Shown: piece by piece, positions 42,261-51,372 of the stretch
Layout: each line of letters begins with the position of its first letter
How positions within the stretch are numbered: position 1 is the stretch's first letter
NCBI GenBank assembly: GCA_965262425.1
Contig: OZ253536.1
Coordinates: 1,922,001 to 1,986,000, forward strand
Reading direction: 5' to 3'
Length of the DNA stretch: 64,000 bases
DNA from: CAZOZZ01 sp965262425
Lineage (GTDB): Bacteria > Acidobacteriota > Terriglobia > 20CM-2-55-15
Translations under genes and position numbers: made by a program
Notes under the pieces: model-generated
Databases searched by the model: none
Told to the model about the DNA's origin: nothing
The model's input: only the letters and a program-made list of their open reading frames with translations

Positions 42261-44698
42261 GTTCAGGTAATCGGCAAGTGGGAATTTTAGCGGTAAGTAA
42301 GACGTGGGTTTCGATCGGGCTGTTCGTTCTGATGTGCGGGCTGTTCGACCAGGCGGGCGTGGCTTCGCCCGGCCAGGCCGGCAATCCGGCCGCGATTCAG
42401 GCACAACGGGAGCTGGTGAACGATTACTGTGCCTACTGTCACGACGACAGCTTGAAGGAAGGTGGCTTCTCCTGGTCTGAGGTGGATGTCGAACATCCAG
42501 AGCTCAACGCCGCGCAGGCGGAAGAAGTCATAAGGAAACTGCGGGCCGGCATGATGCCTCCGGCCGGTGCGCCCCGCCCCGATGAGAGCGCCCTTCGCGA
42601 ACTTGCCGCGGCGCTTGAAGCCCGCATCGATCAGGAGGCTGCCGGCAGCCCACACGTCAGCGCGCCGGACCTCCACCGGGTCAACCGCAAAGAATACCGA
42701 AACTCCATCCGGGACCTGCTGGGCATCGACGTGGATGTTTCAACGCTACTCCCCCCAGACGGCCGGACCGGGGGTTTCGACAACATGTCTGAAGCCCTGA
42801 CTGTGACACCGGCGCTCATGCAGGCCTATGTCCGTGCCGCCGACACGATCGCCCGCCTGGCCGTCGGCGATCCGGAGGCCGCGGTTGCCGTCAAACAATA
42901 CGATGTGCCGAAAGTCGTCAACCAGATGCGACATGTCGAGGGAACTCCATTCGGATCACGGGGCGGCCTGGCGGTAACGCATAACTTCCCGGCAGACGGA
43001 GACTACACCTTCAGGATGCAGCTCTGGTATGTGGACACGGGAGACCTGATCGGCAGGGAGCTGCCGGAATCCCTCCAATACCAGGAGTTGGAGATCTCCA
43101 TCGACGGCGAGCGGGTCGCAGTGTTCACCGTGGACCCGTTGATGAATGAACTGACCGACGGGATCATGGTGACCGATCCCATCCGAATCCAGGCCGGCGC
43201 CCGCCGCGTGGCGGCGTCTTTCGTCTCCATGTACGAAGGTCCGGGCGAAGACCCGTGTCGGGTCACCGAGCAAACCCTGGTGGATCTGGACTATGGGAGA
43301 AACTCGGGAACTTCCCTGCCACCCCATCTGAGAACCTTCATGATCACCGGGCCGCTCGAAATCACAGGAGTATCCGACACCGCAAGCCGCCGGAAAATTT
43401 TCACCTGTTATCCGACGGATCAGGAGGCCGAGGAACCCTGTGCGCGAGACATCATCACGGAACTGGCCACCCGCGCGTTTCGAAGGCCGGCAACCGCCGA
43501 GGATCTTGAAGGGCTCATGCTGATGTATGAGATCGGCCGCGAGAGCCGCAACTTCGATGCCGGTGTCCGCACAGCGGTTCAAACCCTCATCGCCATGCCT
43601 GAGTTCGTGTTCCGCTTCGAGCGCGTACCGTCGGGTCTTGCACCCGGGGAGAGCTTCCGGGTCAGCGAACTGGAGTTAGCGTCTCGGTTGTCGTATTTCC
43701 TGTGGAACTCCGCCCCGGACGACGAACTGATCGACATGGCTACCCGGGGCGGCCTGAGGGACAACCTCGAGGAGCAGGTTGGACGCATGATCGCGGATCC
43801 CCGCTCCCGGACACTGGCGTCGAACTTCGCGATGCAGTGGTTGCGTCTGACGGGAATCGAGGAAGTTCATCCGGAAGGCGGGCTGTTCCCCAACTTCACG
43901 AAAAACCTGGCGCGATCGATGAAGCGCGAGGTCGAGCTGCTGTTCGACACGATCGTCCGGGAAAATCGCGACGTTCTGGAGTTGATCACCGCAGACTACA
44001 CTTTTGTCGACGAGGCGCTCGCCACCCATTATGGTATTCCCGACATCTCCGGAAGCCGGTTTCGCCGGATTGACCTGGAGGACCCGGACCGCTTCGGTCT
44101 GCTGGGCAAGGGCGCGGTGTTGGCCGTGACCTCGCTGTCGAACAGGACTTCTCCGGTGGCGCGTGGCAAGTACGTCCTCGAAGTCCTGGTCGGATCACCT
44201 CCACCGCTTCCGCCTCCGGTCGTGCCGCCGTTCAAAGAGTCCGTCAACAACGAGCCGGTGCTGACTGTCCGCGACCGCATGATCGCCCACCGGGCGAACC
44301 CGGTCTGCAACGCCTGTCACAAAATCATGGACCCCATCGGCCTGACACTGGAGAATTTCGACGCGATCGGGCGGCGACGCTCCACCGACGGCGGCTTCAC
44401 GATCGATCCGACCTCGGAGATGTATGACGGGACAAGGCTCGACGGGGCCAACAGCCTGAGCCAGGCCGTCCTCGAACGCTCCGACGCCTTCCTGGGAACC
44501 TTTACCCGGAACCTGCTGTCCTATGCCGTCGGCAGGGTGCTCGATTATCGGGACATGCCGACGGTGCGCGCTATCGCCCGTCAGGCTCGAGAAGATGACA
44601 ACCGATTTTCGGCGTTCATCATGAATATCGTGACGAGCGCTCCGTTCCAATTGCGACAGGAGAGTCCGAATTCCTCCTCGGAGGCCGGACGCAGGTAG
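42257..44698 (+). CDS. Exported diheme PSD-type cytochrome, cassette 2
   Basis: 813 residues starting in an ATGA overlap. Same domain order as the product at 36792 and same haem sites (LVNDYCAYCHDDSLKEGGFS; NPVCNACHKIMDPIGLTLEN). Long blocks are identical (KYVLEVLVGSPPPLPPPVV), while the signal peptide and the middle beta region have diverged. This is a paralogue from tandem duplication, retained long enough for real divergence, so it probably has its own substrate or partner. Confidence 0.87.
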   Translation: MSSGNRQVGILAVSKTWVSIGLFVLMCGLFDQAGVASPGQAGNPAAIQAQRELVNDYCAYCHDDSLKEGGFSWSEVDVEHPELNAAQAEEVIRKLRAGMMPPAGAPRPDESALRELAAALEARIDQEAAGSPHVSAPDLHRVNRKEYRNSIRDLLGIDVDVSTLLPPDGRTGGFDNMSEALTVTPALMQAYVRAADTIARLAVGDPEAAVAVKQYDVPKVVNQMRHVEGTPFGSRGGLAVTHNFPADGDYTFRMQLWYVDTGDLIGRELPESLQYQELEISIDGERVAVFTVDPLMNELTDGIMVTDPIRIQAGARRVAASFVSMYEGPGEDPCRVTEQTLVDLDYGRNSGTSLPPHLRTFMITGPLEITGVSDTASRRKIFTCYPTDQEAEEPCARDIITELATRAFRRPATAEDLEGLMLMYEIGRESRNFDAGVRTAVQTLIAMPEFVFRFERVPSGLAPGESFRVSELELASRLSYFLWNSAPDDELIDMATRGGLRDNLEEQVGRMIADPRSRTLASNFAMQWLRLTGIEEVHPEGGLFPNFTKNLARSMKREVELLFDTIVRENRDVLELITADYTFVDEALATHYGIPDISGSRFRRIDLEDPDRFGLLGKGAVLAVTSLSNRTSPVARGKYVLEVLVGSPPPLPPPVVPPFKESVNNEPVLTVRDRMIAHRANPVCNACHKIMDPIGLTLENFDAIGRRRSTDGGFTIDPTSEMYDGTRLDGANSLSQAVLERSDAFLGTFTRNLLSYAVGRVLDYRDMPTVRAIARQAREDDNRFSAFIMNIVTSAPFQLRQESPNSSSEAGRR

Positions 44699-44764
44699 GA
44701 TAAGATAGCTGTAATTTTCGAAGTGTGTCACACGACTATTGGTTAGAAGAGGAGAACCGGATTC

Positions 44765-46135
44765 ATGTTCATCACCAAGAAGCACATCTCAAGAAGAACG
44801 ATGTTGCGAGGCGCCGGAGCGGTAGTCGCACTGCCCTTCCTGGAGTCGATGGTCCCCGCACAGACTCCGATCGGCAATACCGCGGCCGCGCCGGTCACCC
44901 GCTTCGCCGGAATCGAGATTGTCCACGGCAACTCGGGCAGCACGATGTACGGCACAGAGAACAACCTCTGGGCGCCCGCGGCCGAAGGACGGGGTTTCGA
45001 ATTCACCCAGATCCTCAAACCCATGGAAGCGTTCCGGGATTATACGACGATCATCAGCCACACCGACTGCGGGCAGGCGGATCCCGCTACGGCGGAAGAG
45101 GTCGGAGCCGACCATTTCCGTTCGAGCGCGGTCTTCCTGACGGGAGCTCATCCCAAACAGACCGAAGGCTCCGACGTATACAACGGAACCTCGGTCGATC
45201 AGCTTTACGCCCAGCGGTTTGGGCAGGACACACCACTGCCATCGATTCAGCTCTCGATTGAAAACCAGGACACGACAGGAGCGTGCGGCTATCACTACAG
45301 TTGCGTCTACATGGACACCCTGAGTTGGGCGTCGCCGACCACCCCTCTTCCAATGATTCAGGATCCGCTTCTGGCCTTCGAAGAGTTGTTCGGCAAGGGC
45401 GGTACGGCAGAAGAGCGTTCGTCGCGGCGCCAGGTTAATCGCAGCGTTCTCGATCGCATCACGAGTTCGGTGGCCCGGCTGCGAAACGACATCGGAACCG
45501 CGGACCGCAATCGGCTGGACAACTACCTGGAAAACGTTCGGGAGATCGAACGCCGAATCCGGAAGATCGAGGAATACAACGCGTCCGGTGTCGAACGGGA
45601 GCTGCCCGATGCGCCGATCGGTGTGCCCGATTCCTGGGAAGAGCATGTGAAGATCATGTTCGATCTGCAAGCGCTCGCTTTCGCCGCAGACGTGACACGA
45701 TCTTCTACGTTGAAGCTCAGCCGCGACGTCAGCCCGCGAACCTTCCCCACCAGCGGCAGCGACACGGGGTTCCACTCGGCGTCGCACCATCAGCAGAAGC
45801 CGGAGATGATCGAGGACTTCGCAAAGATCAACCACTATCACGTCGAAGTGCTGACGTACTTCCTCGACAAGTTGAAGAACACCCCCGACGGTGACGGCAA
45901 CCTGCTGGACCACTCGCTGGTCCTTTACGGCAGCCCGATGGGCGACGGGAACATCCATGGCCACAAGCGAGTACCGGTACTCCTGGCGGGTCGTGCATCC
46001 GGTCGGGTCCGGGGCAACATGCACGTCCGCGCGGACGACGATACACCGCAGGCGAACGCGTTGCTGACGGTCCTGCATGCGCTTGGTGTCGACGTCGAAA
46101 CGATCGGCGACAGCACGGGAACGTTTTCAATTTAG
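44765..46135 (+). CDS. DUF1552 (HXXSHH) protein, cassette 2
   Basis: 456 residues, exactly the length of the cassette 1 protein. The twin-arginine signal HISRRTMLRGAGAVVALPFL is followed by the same order of motifs: TRFAGIEIVHGNSGSTMYGT, CGYHYSCVYMDTLSW, FHSASHHQQ and LVLYGSPMGDGNIHGHKRVP. GAGGAG lies just before the ATG. The conserved CGYHYSC pair distinguishes both cassette versions from the lone DUF1552. Confidence 0.85.
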   Translation: MFITKKHISRRTMLRGAGAVVALPFLESMVPAQTPIGNTAAAPVTRFAGIEIVHGNSGSTMYGTENNLWAPAAEGRGFEFTQILKPMEAFRDYTTIISHTDCGQADPATAEEVGADHFRSSAVFLTGAHPKQTEGSDVYNGTSVDQLYAQRFGQDTPLPSIQLSIENQDTTGACGYHYSCVYMDTLSWASPTTPLPMIQDPLLAFEELFGKGGTAEERSSRRQVNRSVLDRITSSVARLRNDIGTADRNRLDNYLENVREIERRIRKIEEYNASGVERELPDAPIGVPDSWEEHVKIMFDLQALAFAADVTRSSTLKLSRDVSPRTFPTSGSDTGFHSASHHQQKPEMIEDFAKINHYHVEVLTYFLDKLKNTPDGDGNLLDHSLVLYGSPMGDGNIHGHKRVPVLLAGRASGRVRGNMHVRADDDTPQANALLTVLHALGVDVETIGDSTGTFSI

Positions 46136-46149
46136 GAAAAGGACACGAT

Positions 46150-47766
46150 ATGTTCCGCAAATTCGTAATCGTCGGATCCTTCATCGCTATCCTGGCCGTG
46201 CCTCCGGGTGCGCAGTTGCTGGCATACGCGGCTGCGGATGCTCCCCTGGCGGATGCAGCCATGCAGGGTGACGCGGACGCCGTCAAATTACTGCTCAACC
46301 GCGGCGGTGTGGACGTCAATGCGGCGCAAGGCGACGGCTCGACGGCGCTTCACTGGGCGGCGTACAGGAACGATACGGAAGTCGCCGGGCTGCTGGTGGA
46401 AGCGGGCGCGGATGTACGGGCCAGGACCCGTCTGGGAGGGCTCACCCCCCTGCTGCTGGCCGCAAAAGACGGAAATGCCGCGGTGATCGAACTGCTGCTC
46501 GAGGCCGGGGGGGATCCGAATTTCTCCGACTCGAACGGCACCACACCGCTGATGTATTCGGCGGCATCAGGCGACACGGATGCCGTTCAGATACTGCTGG
46601 ATCACGACGCCCAGGTCGACGCAACCGACAAGACGAACGGCCAGACCGCTCTGATGTTCGCTTCGGCCCGGGGAAGGGCCCGAATCGTCCGCATGCTTGG
46701 TGCGGCAGGGGCAAACCCCAACGTCTTGACTAAGCTATCTGATGTGATCCGCTGGAGAGACCGGTACCGCGACGACGACGGTAATGCAACGGTCCGGGAG
46801 AGCCGGACAGAGGCGTTCTCCGGCGGATTCTCCGCCCTTCACTTCGCAGCTCGCGAGGGTCGCCTGGAGGTCGCGAAAGAATTAGTCGCGGCCGGGGCCG
46901 ATGTAGATCTTGTGGCCACCTCCGATAAGGCCAGTCCGATGAACGCAGCCCTCATCAACGGTAATCTGGATGTTGCCGGTTTCCTACTGAATCAGGGCGC
47001 CGATCCGAGTCTTGCCAACAAGGATGGGGTCGCCCCGCTGTATGCGACGATCGATGCGCGGTGGGCAGAGCGCACGTGGTACCCGGCACCCAGTATCGAA
47101 GAGGAGGCCACCGATTACCTGGACCTTCTCGAAGCGCTCTTAGAAGCTGGAGCGGACCCTGACCCGAGACTGATCAAGAAGCCGGCATACCGGACGAACC
47201 ATGGAGATTGGATCCGCCCAGAAGGCGCGACGGCCTTCTGGCTCGCAGCGAAGGCTAACGATGTCGCGGCAATGAAGCTACTGATCGCGGCCGGGGCCAA
47301 TCCATCGATCCCCACCAAGGGAGGTGCGTCGCCACTGCTGGCCGCCGCCGGTTACGGTTACGAACCTCAAGTCACCAACTTCGCTCCGGAAGCACGCCTG
47401 GAAGCCGTGAGGTACCTTGTGGAAATCGTCGGCGCCGACGTCAATCTCGGTAACAACCAGGGCTACACGCCCTTGCATGGAGCTGCGCTGACCACCGAAG
47501 ACGATGTGATCCTGTATCTCCTGGCCATGGGCGCCGATGTCCACGCCCGGGCATCGCAGGTCTTTGGTGACGGAGGCCGGGCCGACCAGGAAGTGGACGA
47601 GGAAACCGGGGATACGGTTGCGGACATGGCGAACGGTCCGAAAGCCCACAACATGCAATATCCCGAGACGGTGAAGTTTCTCGAATCTCTGGGTTCCGAC
47701 AACTCCAATCACTGCCGCGCATCCACGTGTGTGGTCAAAACCGTGGAAACGGAACCGGAGCCCTGA
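46150..47766 (+). CDS. Exported ankyrin-repeat protein, cassette 2
   Basis: 538 residues, 14 bases after the DUF1552 gene. A signal peptide ends near AYAAADAPLA. The repeats run from DGSTALHWAAYRNDTEVAGL to QGYTPLHGAALTTEDDVILY. The C-terminal tail repeats the cassette 1 motif: GDTVADMANGPKAHNMQYPE, KFLESLGSDNS, NHCRASTCVV. Conservation of this non-ankyrin tail, with its two Cys, suggests a specific contact with the cytochrome or DUF1552 partner. Confidence 0.85.
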   Translation: MFRKFVIVGSFIAILAVPPGAQLLAYAAADAPLADAAMQGDADAVKLLLNRGGVDVNAAQGDGSTALHWAAYRNDTEVAGLLVEAGADVRARTRLGGLTPLLLAAKDGNAAVIELLLEAGGDPNFSDSNGTTPLMYSAASGDTDAVQILLDHDAQVDATDKTNGQTALMFASARGRARIVRMLGAAGANPNVLTKLSDVIRWRDRYRDDDGNATVRESRTEAFSGGFSALHFAAREGRLEVAKELVAAGADVDLVATSDKASPMNAALINGNLDVAGFLLNQGADPSLANKDGVAPLYATIDARWAERTWYPAPSIEEEATDYLDLLEALLEAGADPDPRLIKKPAYRTNHGDWIRPEGATAFWLAAKANDVAAMKLLIAAGANPSIPTKGGASPLLAAAGYGYEPQVTNFAPEARLEAVRYLVEIVGADVNLGNNQGYTPLHGAALTTEDDVILYLLAMGADVHARASQVFGDGGRADQEVDEETGDTVADMANGPKAHNMQYPETVKFLESLGSDNSNHCRASTCVVKTVETEPEP

Positions 47767-47894
47767 GCGACATCTCAGGCGAAGCGGATGTTACTCAGCC
47801 TTCGCTTCACCGCCCGTGATCCTGGCCATCGCGAACTGATCATCGGCAATCGTGAAAGAGTCCGAGGCCGCACGGTGATGGCGGCAGTAACGCT

Positions 47895-48206
47895 TCATCT
47901 CTCAATAATAATATCGGGATCGTCGACAAGGTTACCGTTCGCGTCCTTGACGCAGTACGTATATTTCGTCTCGCCTGATGGCCCGTTCCCAATAGGGCCG
48001 GACTCAACGCTGCCGCCATCCTTCGGAACTTTGAAGGAGGTTTTGGAAAACGGGCTGCCTGTGAAGCCAAACTGGACAATCCATGGACCACTTTTGTTCG
48101 ATGATTCCCATTTGACACGGTCGTCTGCAGACTTCTTCCTCGTGAATCGGGCGTCACTATTCGCCACCATGCCGTTCTTCCTGATTTTGACCTTCTTTGT
48201 TCCCAT
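47895..48206 (-). CDS. Small beta-domain protein downstream of TPR kinase
   Basis: 103 residues from the ATG at 48206, which has GGGAGG ten bases upstream. A second ATG at 48236 forms an ATGA overlap with the kinase stop and is the alternative start. The sequence reads like a single Ig/beta-sandwich domain: VKWESSNKSGPWIVQFGFTG, SPFSKTSFKVP, then ETKYTYCVKDANGNLVDDPD and a closing IIIER strand. No signal peptide. The tight link to the kinase gene suggests a substrate or regulator of it. Confidence 0.6.
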   Translation of the reverse strand: MGTKKVKIRKNGMVANSDARFTRKKSADDRVKWESSNKSGPWIVQFGFTGSPFSKTSFKVPKDGGSVESGPIGNGPSGETKYTYCVKDANGNLVDDPDIIIER

Positions 48207-48232
48207 TGCAGGTTTTCCTCCCGATGTCTGAA

Positions 48233-50857
48233 TCATTGCCCGCGCAATAGTTGTTGGAACCGTGGGTTGCCCCACAGGTGATCGAAGTTTGGTGCATCAC
48301 GAACAGTCGTCAAGGAGTATCCAGCCTCACCAGCCTTCTCAAGCCAGTTCAGAGTTTCGTCCACTTCGTTAAACTGAACGTGGACTATCGCCGCTTTGAA
48401 GAGGACTCTGGCATCTTCCGGTGCAATCTCAAGTGCCTGTTGTATTAGATCGAGCGCGGGCTGTTTCTCGCCGATCATCGCGTAATAGCCGGCCACCTGG
48501 CCGAGAACAGTGACATCGCGGGGGTTTACTCTGAGTCGTTCTTCTCCGAGTGAAATCGCCTGGCGATACGCGTCGGCGGCTTGCGGTCGCTTTCCCGGCG
48601 CCCAGTAATAAGCATCCCCAAGATTTCCCCAAATCGTGTAGTTCTCCTGGCTGAGCTTCACACCATCCTCGAAGCTCTGCGTTGCCTCGAGAAATCGACG
48701 CCGGAAAAAGTAAGCAGTCGCGAGGTTTGAGTGGGCCGCCGCCGTTGGGCGAATGGCGACGGATCGATCGAATATGGGGATGGCGTCGCCATACTGACCC
48801 AATAGAACGTATGTCCCACCAAGGTTGTTGTATCCAAACACGTTGTCAGGAGCCAGCGCGACCACTTGCTCGAACATCTCGGCTGCCTCCCGGTAACGCG
48901 CCTGGCCGTAGTAGAACGCGCCCAACCCGTTGTAATTGGCCCAGTAATGGGGACGGAACGTGATGGCCCTCTGGTAGGTGTTTTCCGCTTCCTCAGGCTT
49001 GCCGAGGCCCTCCTGAGCTCCAGCGAGTTCTCGAATGAAGTTGTCGTTGGTCGGTTCTGCCTCAAGCGCTTCCTGAAATTCGCTGACTGCTTCCTCATAT
49101 CGACCGGTGGCCTGGTGAACGATTCCAAGACAACTATGAGCCGCTGCCAGGTTTTGATCCAGGCTCAGCGCGTGTTCGCAAGCCGTTTGGGCCTCCTCCA
49201 CCCACTTCGTTTCTTTGCTCGATTCGAATGTTCTCCAGTAAGCCTCTCCGATGCCCGCAGCGGCGGCGGCGTAGCTGGGATCCATCTCCAGCGCGTCTTC
49301 GAAGCCGCTGAGCGCTCGATCGATGTTTTCCGCTTTGTCAAAATCCTGGAGGTAACCCCGCGCCTGGAGGTACAACTCCTTTGCGGCCGCATCCTCGGTG
49401 TCCTGCGCTTCAAGAACCTGGAGCGCCGATGATTGGAGCTCGAGCCCCAGCATTTGTGCGATGGCCGCAACGAGTTGGTCCTGCATGGTCAGCGGGTCCG
49501 AATTCTCCGCGCTAATCGTCCTCGTCCCCAACTCCCGACCGGTCGAGGCGTCGATGAGACTGCAGTTCACGCGGGCTGAACCACCAGACTGCTCGATGCT
49601 TCCCACGACGATCAAATTCGCTCCGAGAAATTTCCTGGCGTCATCCGCGCTTTCGATCTGGCGCCTCCGAACCTCACTGGCGGGAGCGACTTGTAGCGTC
49701 GGTAGGATCGTCAACTGGGTCAACTTGGCTGTCACCGTTTCGGTCAGGCCATTTGCGAAAGTCTGGCTCGACGGTTCGCCACCGCTGGCGCGGAAAGGCA
49801 GGATCACCAGATTTTTGAGATCTGGTATGGTAGCTTCAGTCGCCGGCGAGCCAGACCAGAGCCGGCGAAGGGATTCCGTCGTGACAACTCCAGTCAGAGC
49901 CAGGCCCAGCGCAACGACGGCAACCACGCTCATCAACGTTCGAAACATCCAACGCTTCCCCCGCATCAGAATTGCTGGAAACGGAACCTCCTGCGATTGA
50001 TACTGAACAGACGACAAATCGCGGATTTCTTTGTGGAGATTCTGGGTCGAGGGAAAACGATTCTCCGGATCCTTCGCAAGGCATCTCTCAACGATCTCTC
50101 GGAATGGCGCCGGAGCCGTCGGCGTCAGACCGAACAGCGGCTGGGGCTCGTCCCCGATGATCGCGGACATCGTTTGCACCGGGGTGTCGCGATGGAACGG
50201 ACGACTTCCAGTGACCATTTCGTACAGCATTGAACCAAACGAAAACTGGTCCGAATGAAAGTCCACCTCTCGACCCGCGGCCTGCTCCGGAGACATATAT
50301 TCCACAGTGCCGAGAATCGTTCCAGGGCTCGTCAGAGGCGCCGTGACCGTCACCCCATTGGCGGCGTCGAAGATCGGAGCGATGTGTTTACCCAACCCGA
50401 AGTCGAGTATCTTGACGAGACCATCTCCAGTAATCATCACGTTTTCCGGCTTCAAGTCCCGGTGAACGATTCCGGCCTCATGAACCTTGGCTAAACCATC
50501 GGTCATTTGCCTCGCCACATCGATGACGTCGCCGATCGCCATGGGACCCAATTTCAGGACCTCTCGGAGAGTCCTGCCTTCGACCAGTTCCATAGCGATG
50601 TATGGGATCCCGTCAGCCCAGCCAATGTCGTAGATGGTAACGATGTTCGGGTGGTTCAGCGAGGAGGCCAGGTGGGCTTCTTTTTTAAATCGGTTCAAGC
50701 CCTCTTTGTGGGCCGCGATTTCCTGGGGAAGCACTTTAATCGCCAGCTCTCGGCCCAGCCTGGTGTCGCGCGCACGGTAGACTTCGCCCATGCCGCCGGC
50801 ACCCATGCGCACAATAATCTCGTAGTGATCCAGTCGACCGTTGGGGGGTAGGCTCAC
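48233..50857 (-). CDS. Transmembrane Ser/Thr protein kinase with FlgO/TolB-like domain and TPRs
   Basis: 874 residues from a GTG at 50857. Kinase motifs: GAGGMGEVY at 19-27, Lys41, HRDLKPEN with Asp134, DFG at 152-154, GTVEYMSPEQ. A membrane helix lies near MSVVAVVALGLALTGVV. The outer part first has a FlgO-like nucleotide-independent domain (LVILPFRASGGEP, FANGLTETVTAKLTQLTILP, NLIVVGSIEQSGGSARV). About nine TPR units follow (YNNLGGTYVLLGQYGDAIPI, WGNLGDAYYWAPGKR). The same kinase-FlgO-TPR layout is known in Acidobacteria. The signal sensed is unknown. Confidence 0.87.
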   Translation of the reverse strand: MSLPPNGRLDHYEIIVRMGAGGMGEVYRARDTRLGRELAIKVLPQEIAAHKEGLNRFKKEAHLASSLNHPNIVTIYDIGWADGIPYIAMELVEGRTLREVLKLGPMAIGDVIDVARQMTDGLAKVHEAGIVHRDLKPENVMITGDGLVKILDFGLGKHIAPIFDAANGVTVTAPLTSPGTILGTVEYMSPEQAAGREVDFHSDQFSFGSMLYEMVTGSRPFHRDTPVQTMSAIIGDEPQPLFGLTPTAPAPFREIVERCLAKDPENRFPSTQNLHKEIRDLSSVQYQSQEVPFPAILMRGKRWMFRTLMSVVAVVALGLALTGVVTTESLRRLWSGSPATEATIPDLKNLVILPFRASGGEPSSQTFANGLTETVTAKLTQLTILPTLQVAPASEVRRRQIESADDARKFLGANLIVVGSIEQSGGSARVNCSLIDASTGRELGTRTISAENSDPLTMQDQLVAAIAQMLGLELQSSALQVLEAQDTEDAAAKELYLQARGYLQDFDKAENIDRALSGFEDALEMDPSYAAAAAGIGEAYWRTFESSKETKWVEEAQTACEHALSLDQNLAAAHSCLGIVHQATGRYEEAVSEFQEALEAEPTNDNFIRELAGAQEGLGKPEEAENTYQRAITFRPHYWANYNGLGAFYYGQARYREAAEMFEQVVALAPDNVFGYNNLGGTYVLLGQYGDAIPIFDRSVAIRPTAAAHSNLATAYFFRRRFLEATQSFEDGVKLSQENYTIWGNLGDAYYWAPGKRPQAADAYRQAISLGEERLRVNPRDVTVLGQVAGYYAMIGEKQPALDLIQQALEIAPEDARVLFKAAIVHVQFNEVDETLNWLEKAGEAGYSLTTVRDAPNFDHLWGNPRFQQLLRGQ

Positions 50858-51372
50858 GGTGGTTTCCCGGCAGAATCTCCTATCCTAAGAGCGTCCTGCT
50901 GCCAACCGCAAACAGCAGTCTTTGTCGTCTAAGATGCTTAGATTCCAACTAATAAGACGCTTGGCTTCCGACTATGGTAGAGCTTCGATGATTCCATATG
51001 GTGTACTCCCGGTCAATTGAATTCGAGGAAAGCCTGAAGGGTCTCAACAATCCGGCAATCAAGCAGATGGGCCCGTTGCCGTCGTCTCCTTTGCGCATTG
51101 GGAATGGGTCCCACGCTCCGTCAGCGAAGACATGCGCCCGATAACTGACCGTCCAGGGTTCCCACGAAAAAGCTGTTCCGCCCGCTGTTGAAGGCACGGA
51201 GGTACGCCGTTCGAGGGTGGGCCACCACCTCTCTACGGCGCCTATCGGGTGGGTTGCCACACGGTATGCTACTATCGTCCGGAAATCGGCTCCAGCCTGG
51301 CTGGAGGGGCCATTCAGGCCGCCTGGAAGGGTGGTGAAGTCACTTTCGGGAGATGCGGGGTTAGTCCACGAT
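50858..51372. other. 515-base intergenic region, possible gene remnant
   Basis: Divergent upstream region of the kinase and dehydrogenase genes. A minus-strand frame ending at 50949 reads AFSWEPWTVSYRAHVFADGA and DDGNGPICLIAGLLRP. This looks protein-like, but there is no plausible start before it runs antisense into the dehydrogenase. It may be the C-terminal tail of a lost exported enzyme. Nothing else is seen. Confidence 0.3.

Noticed and set aside
44789..46078. A 429-residue minus-strand frame opposite the second DUF1552 gene
   Set aside because: Antisense shadow; low-complexity Val/Arg/Asp content and no signal or motif.
47788..48231. Plus-strand 147-residue frame opposite the small beta-domain gene
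   Set aside because: The minus strand has a ribosome site and a coherent beta-sandwich sequence; the plus frame does not.
50949..51372. Possible C-terminal remnant of an exported enzyme on the minus strand
   Set aside because: Protein-like in part, but no start, no recognised family, and it runs antisense into the dehydrogenase; kept only as a note on the intergenic region.
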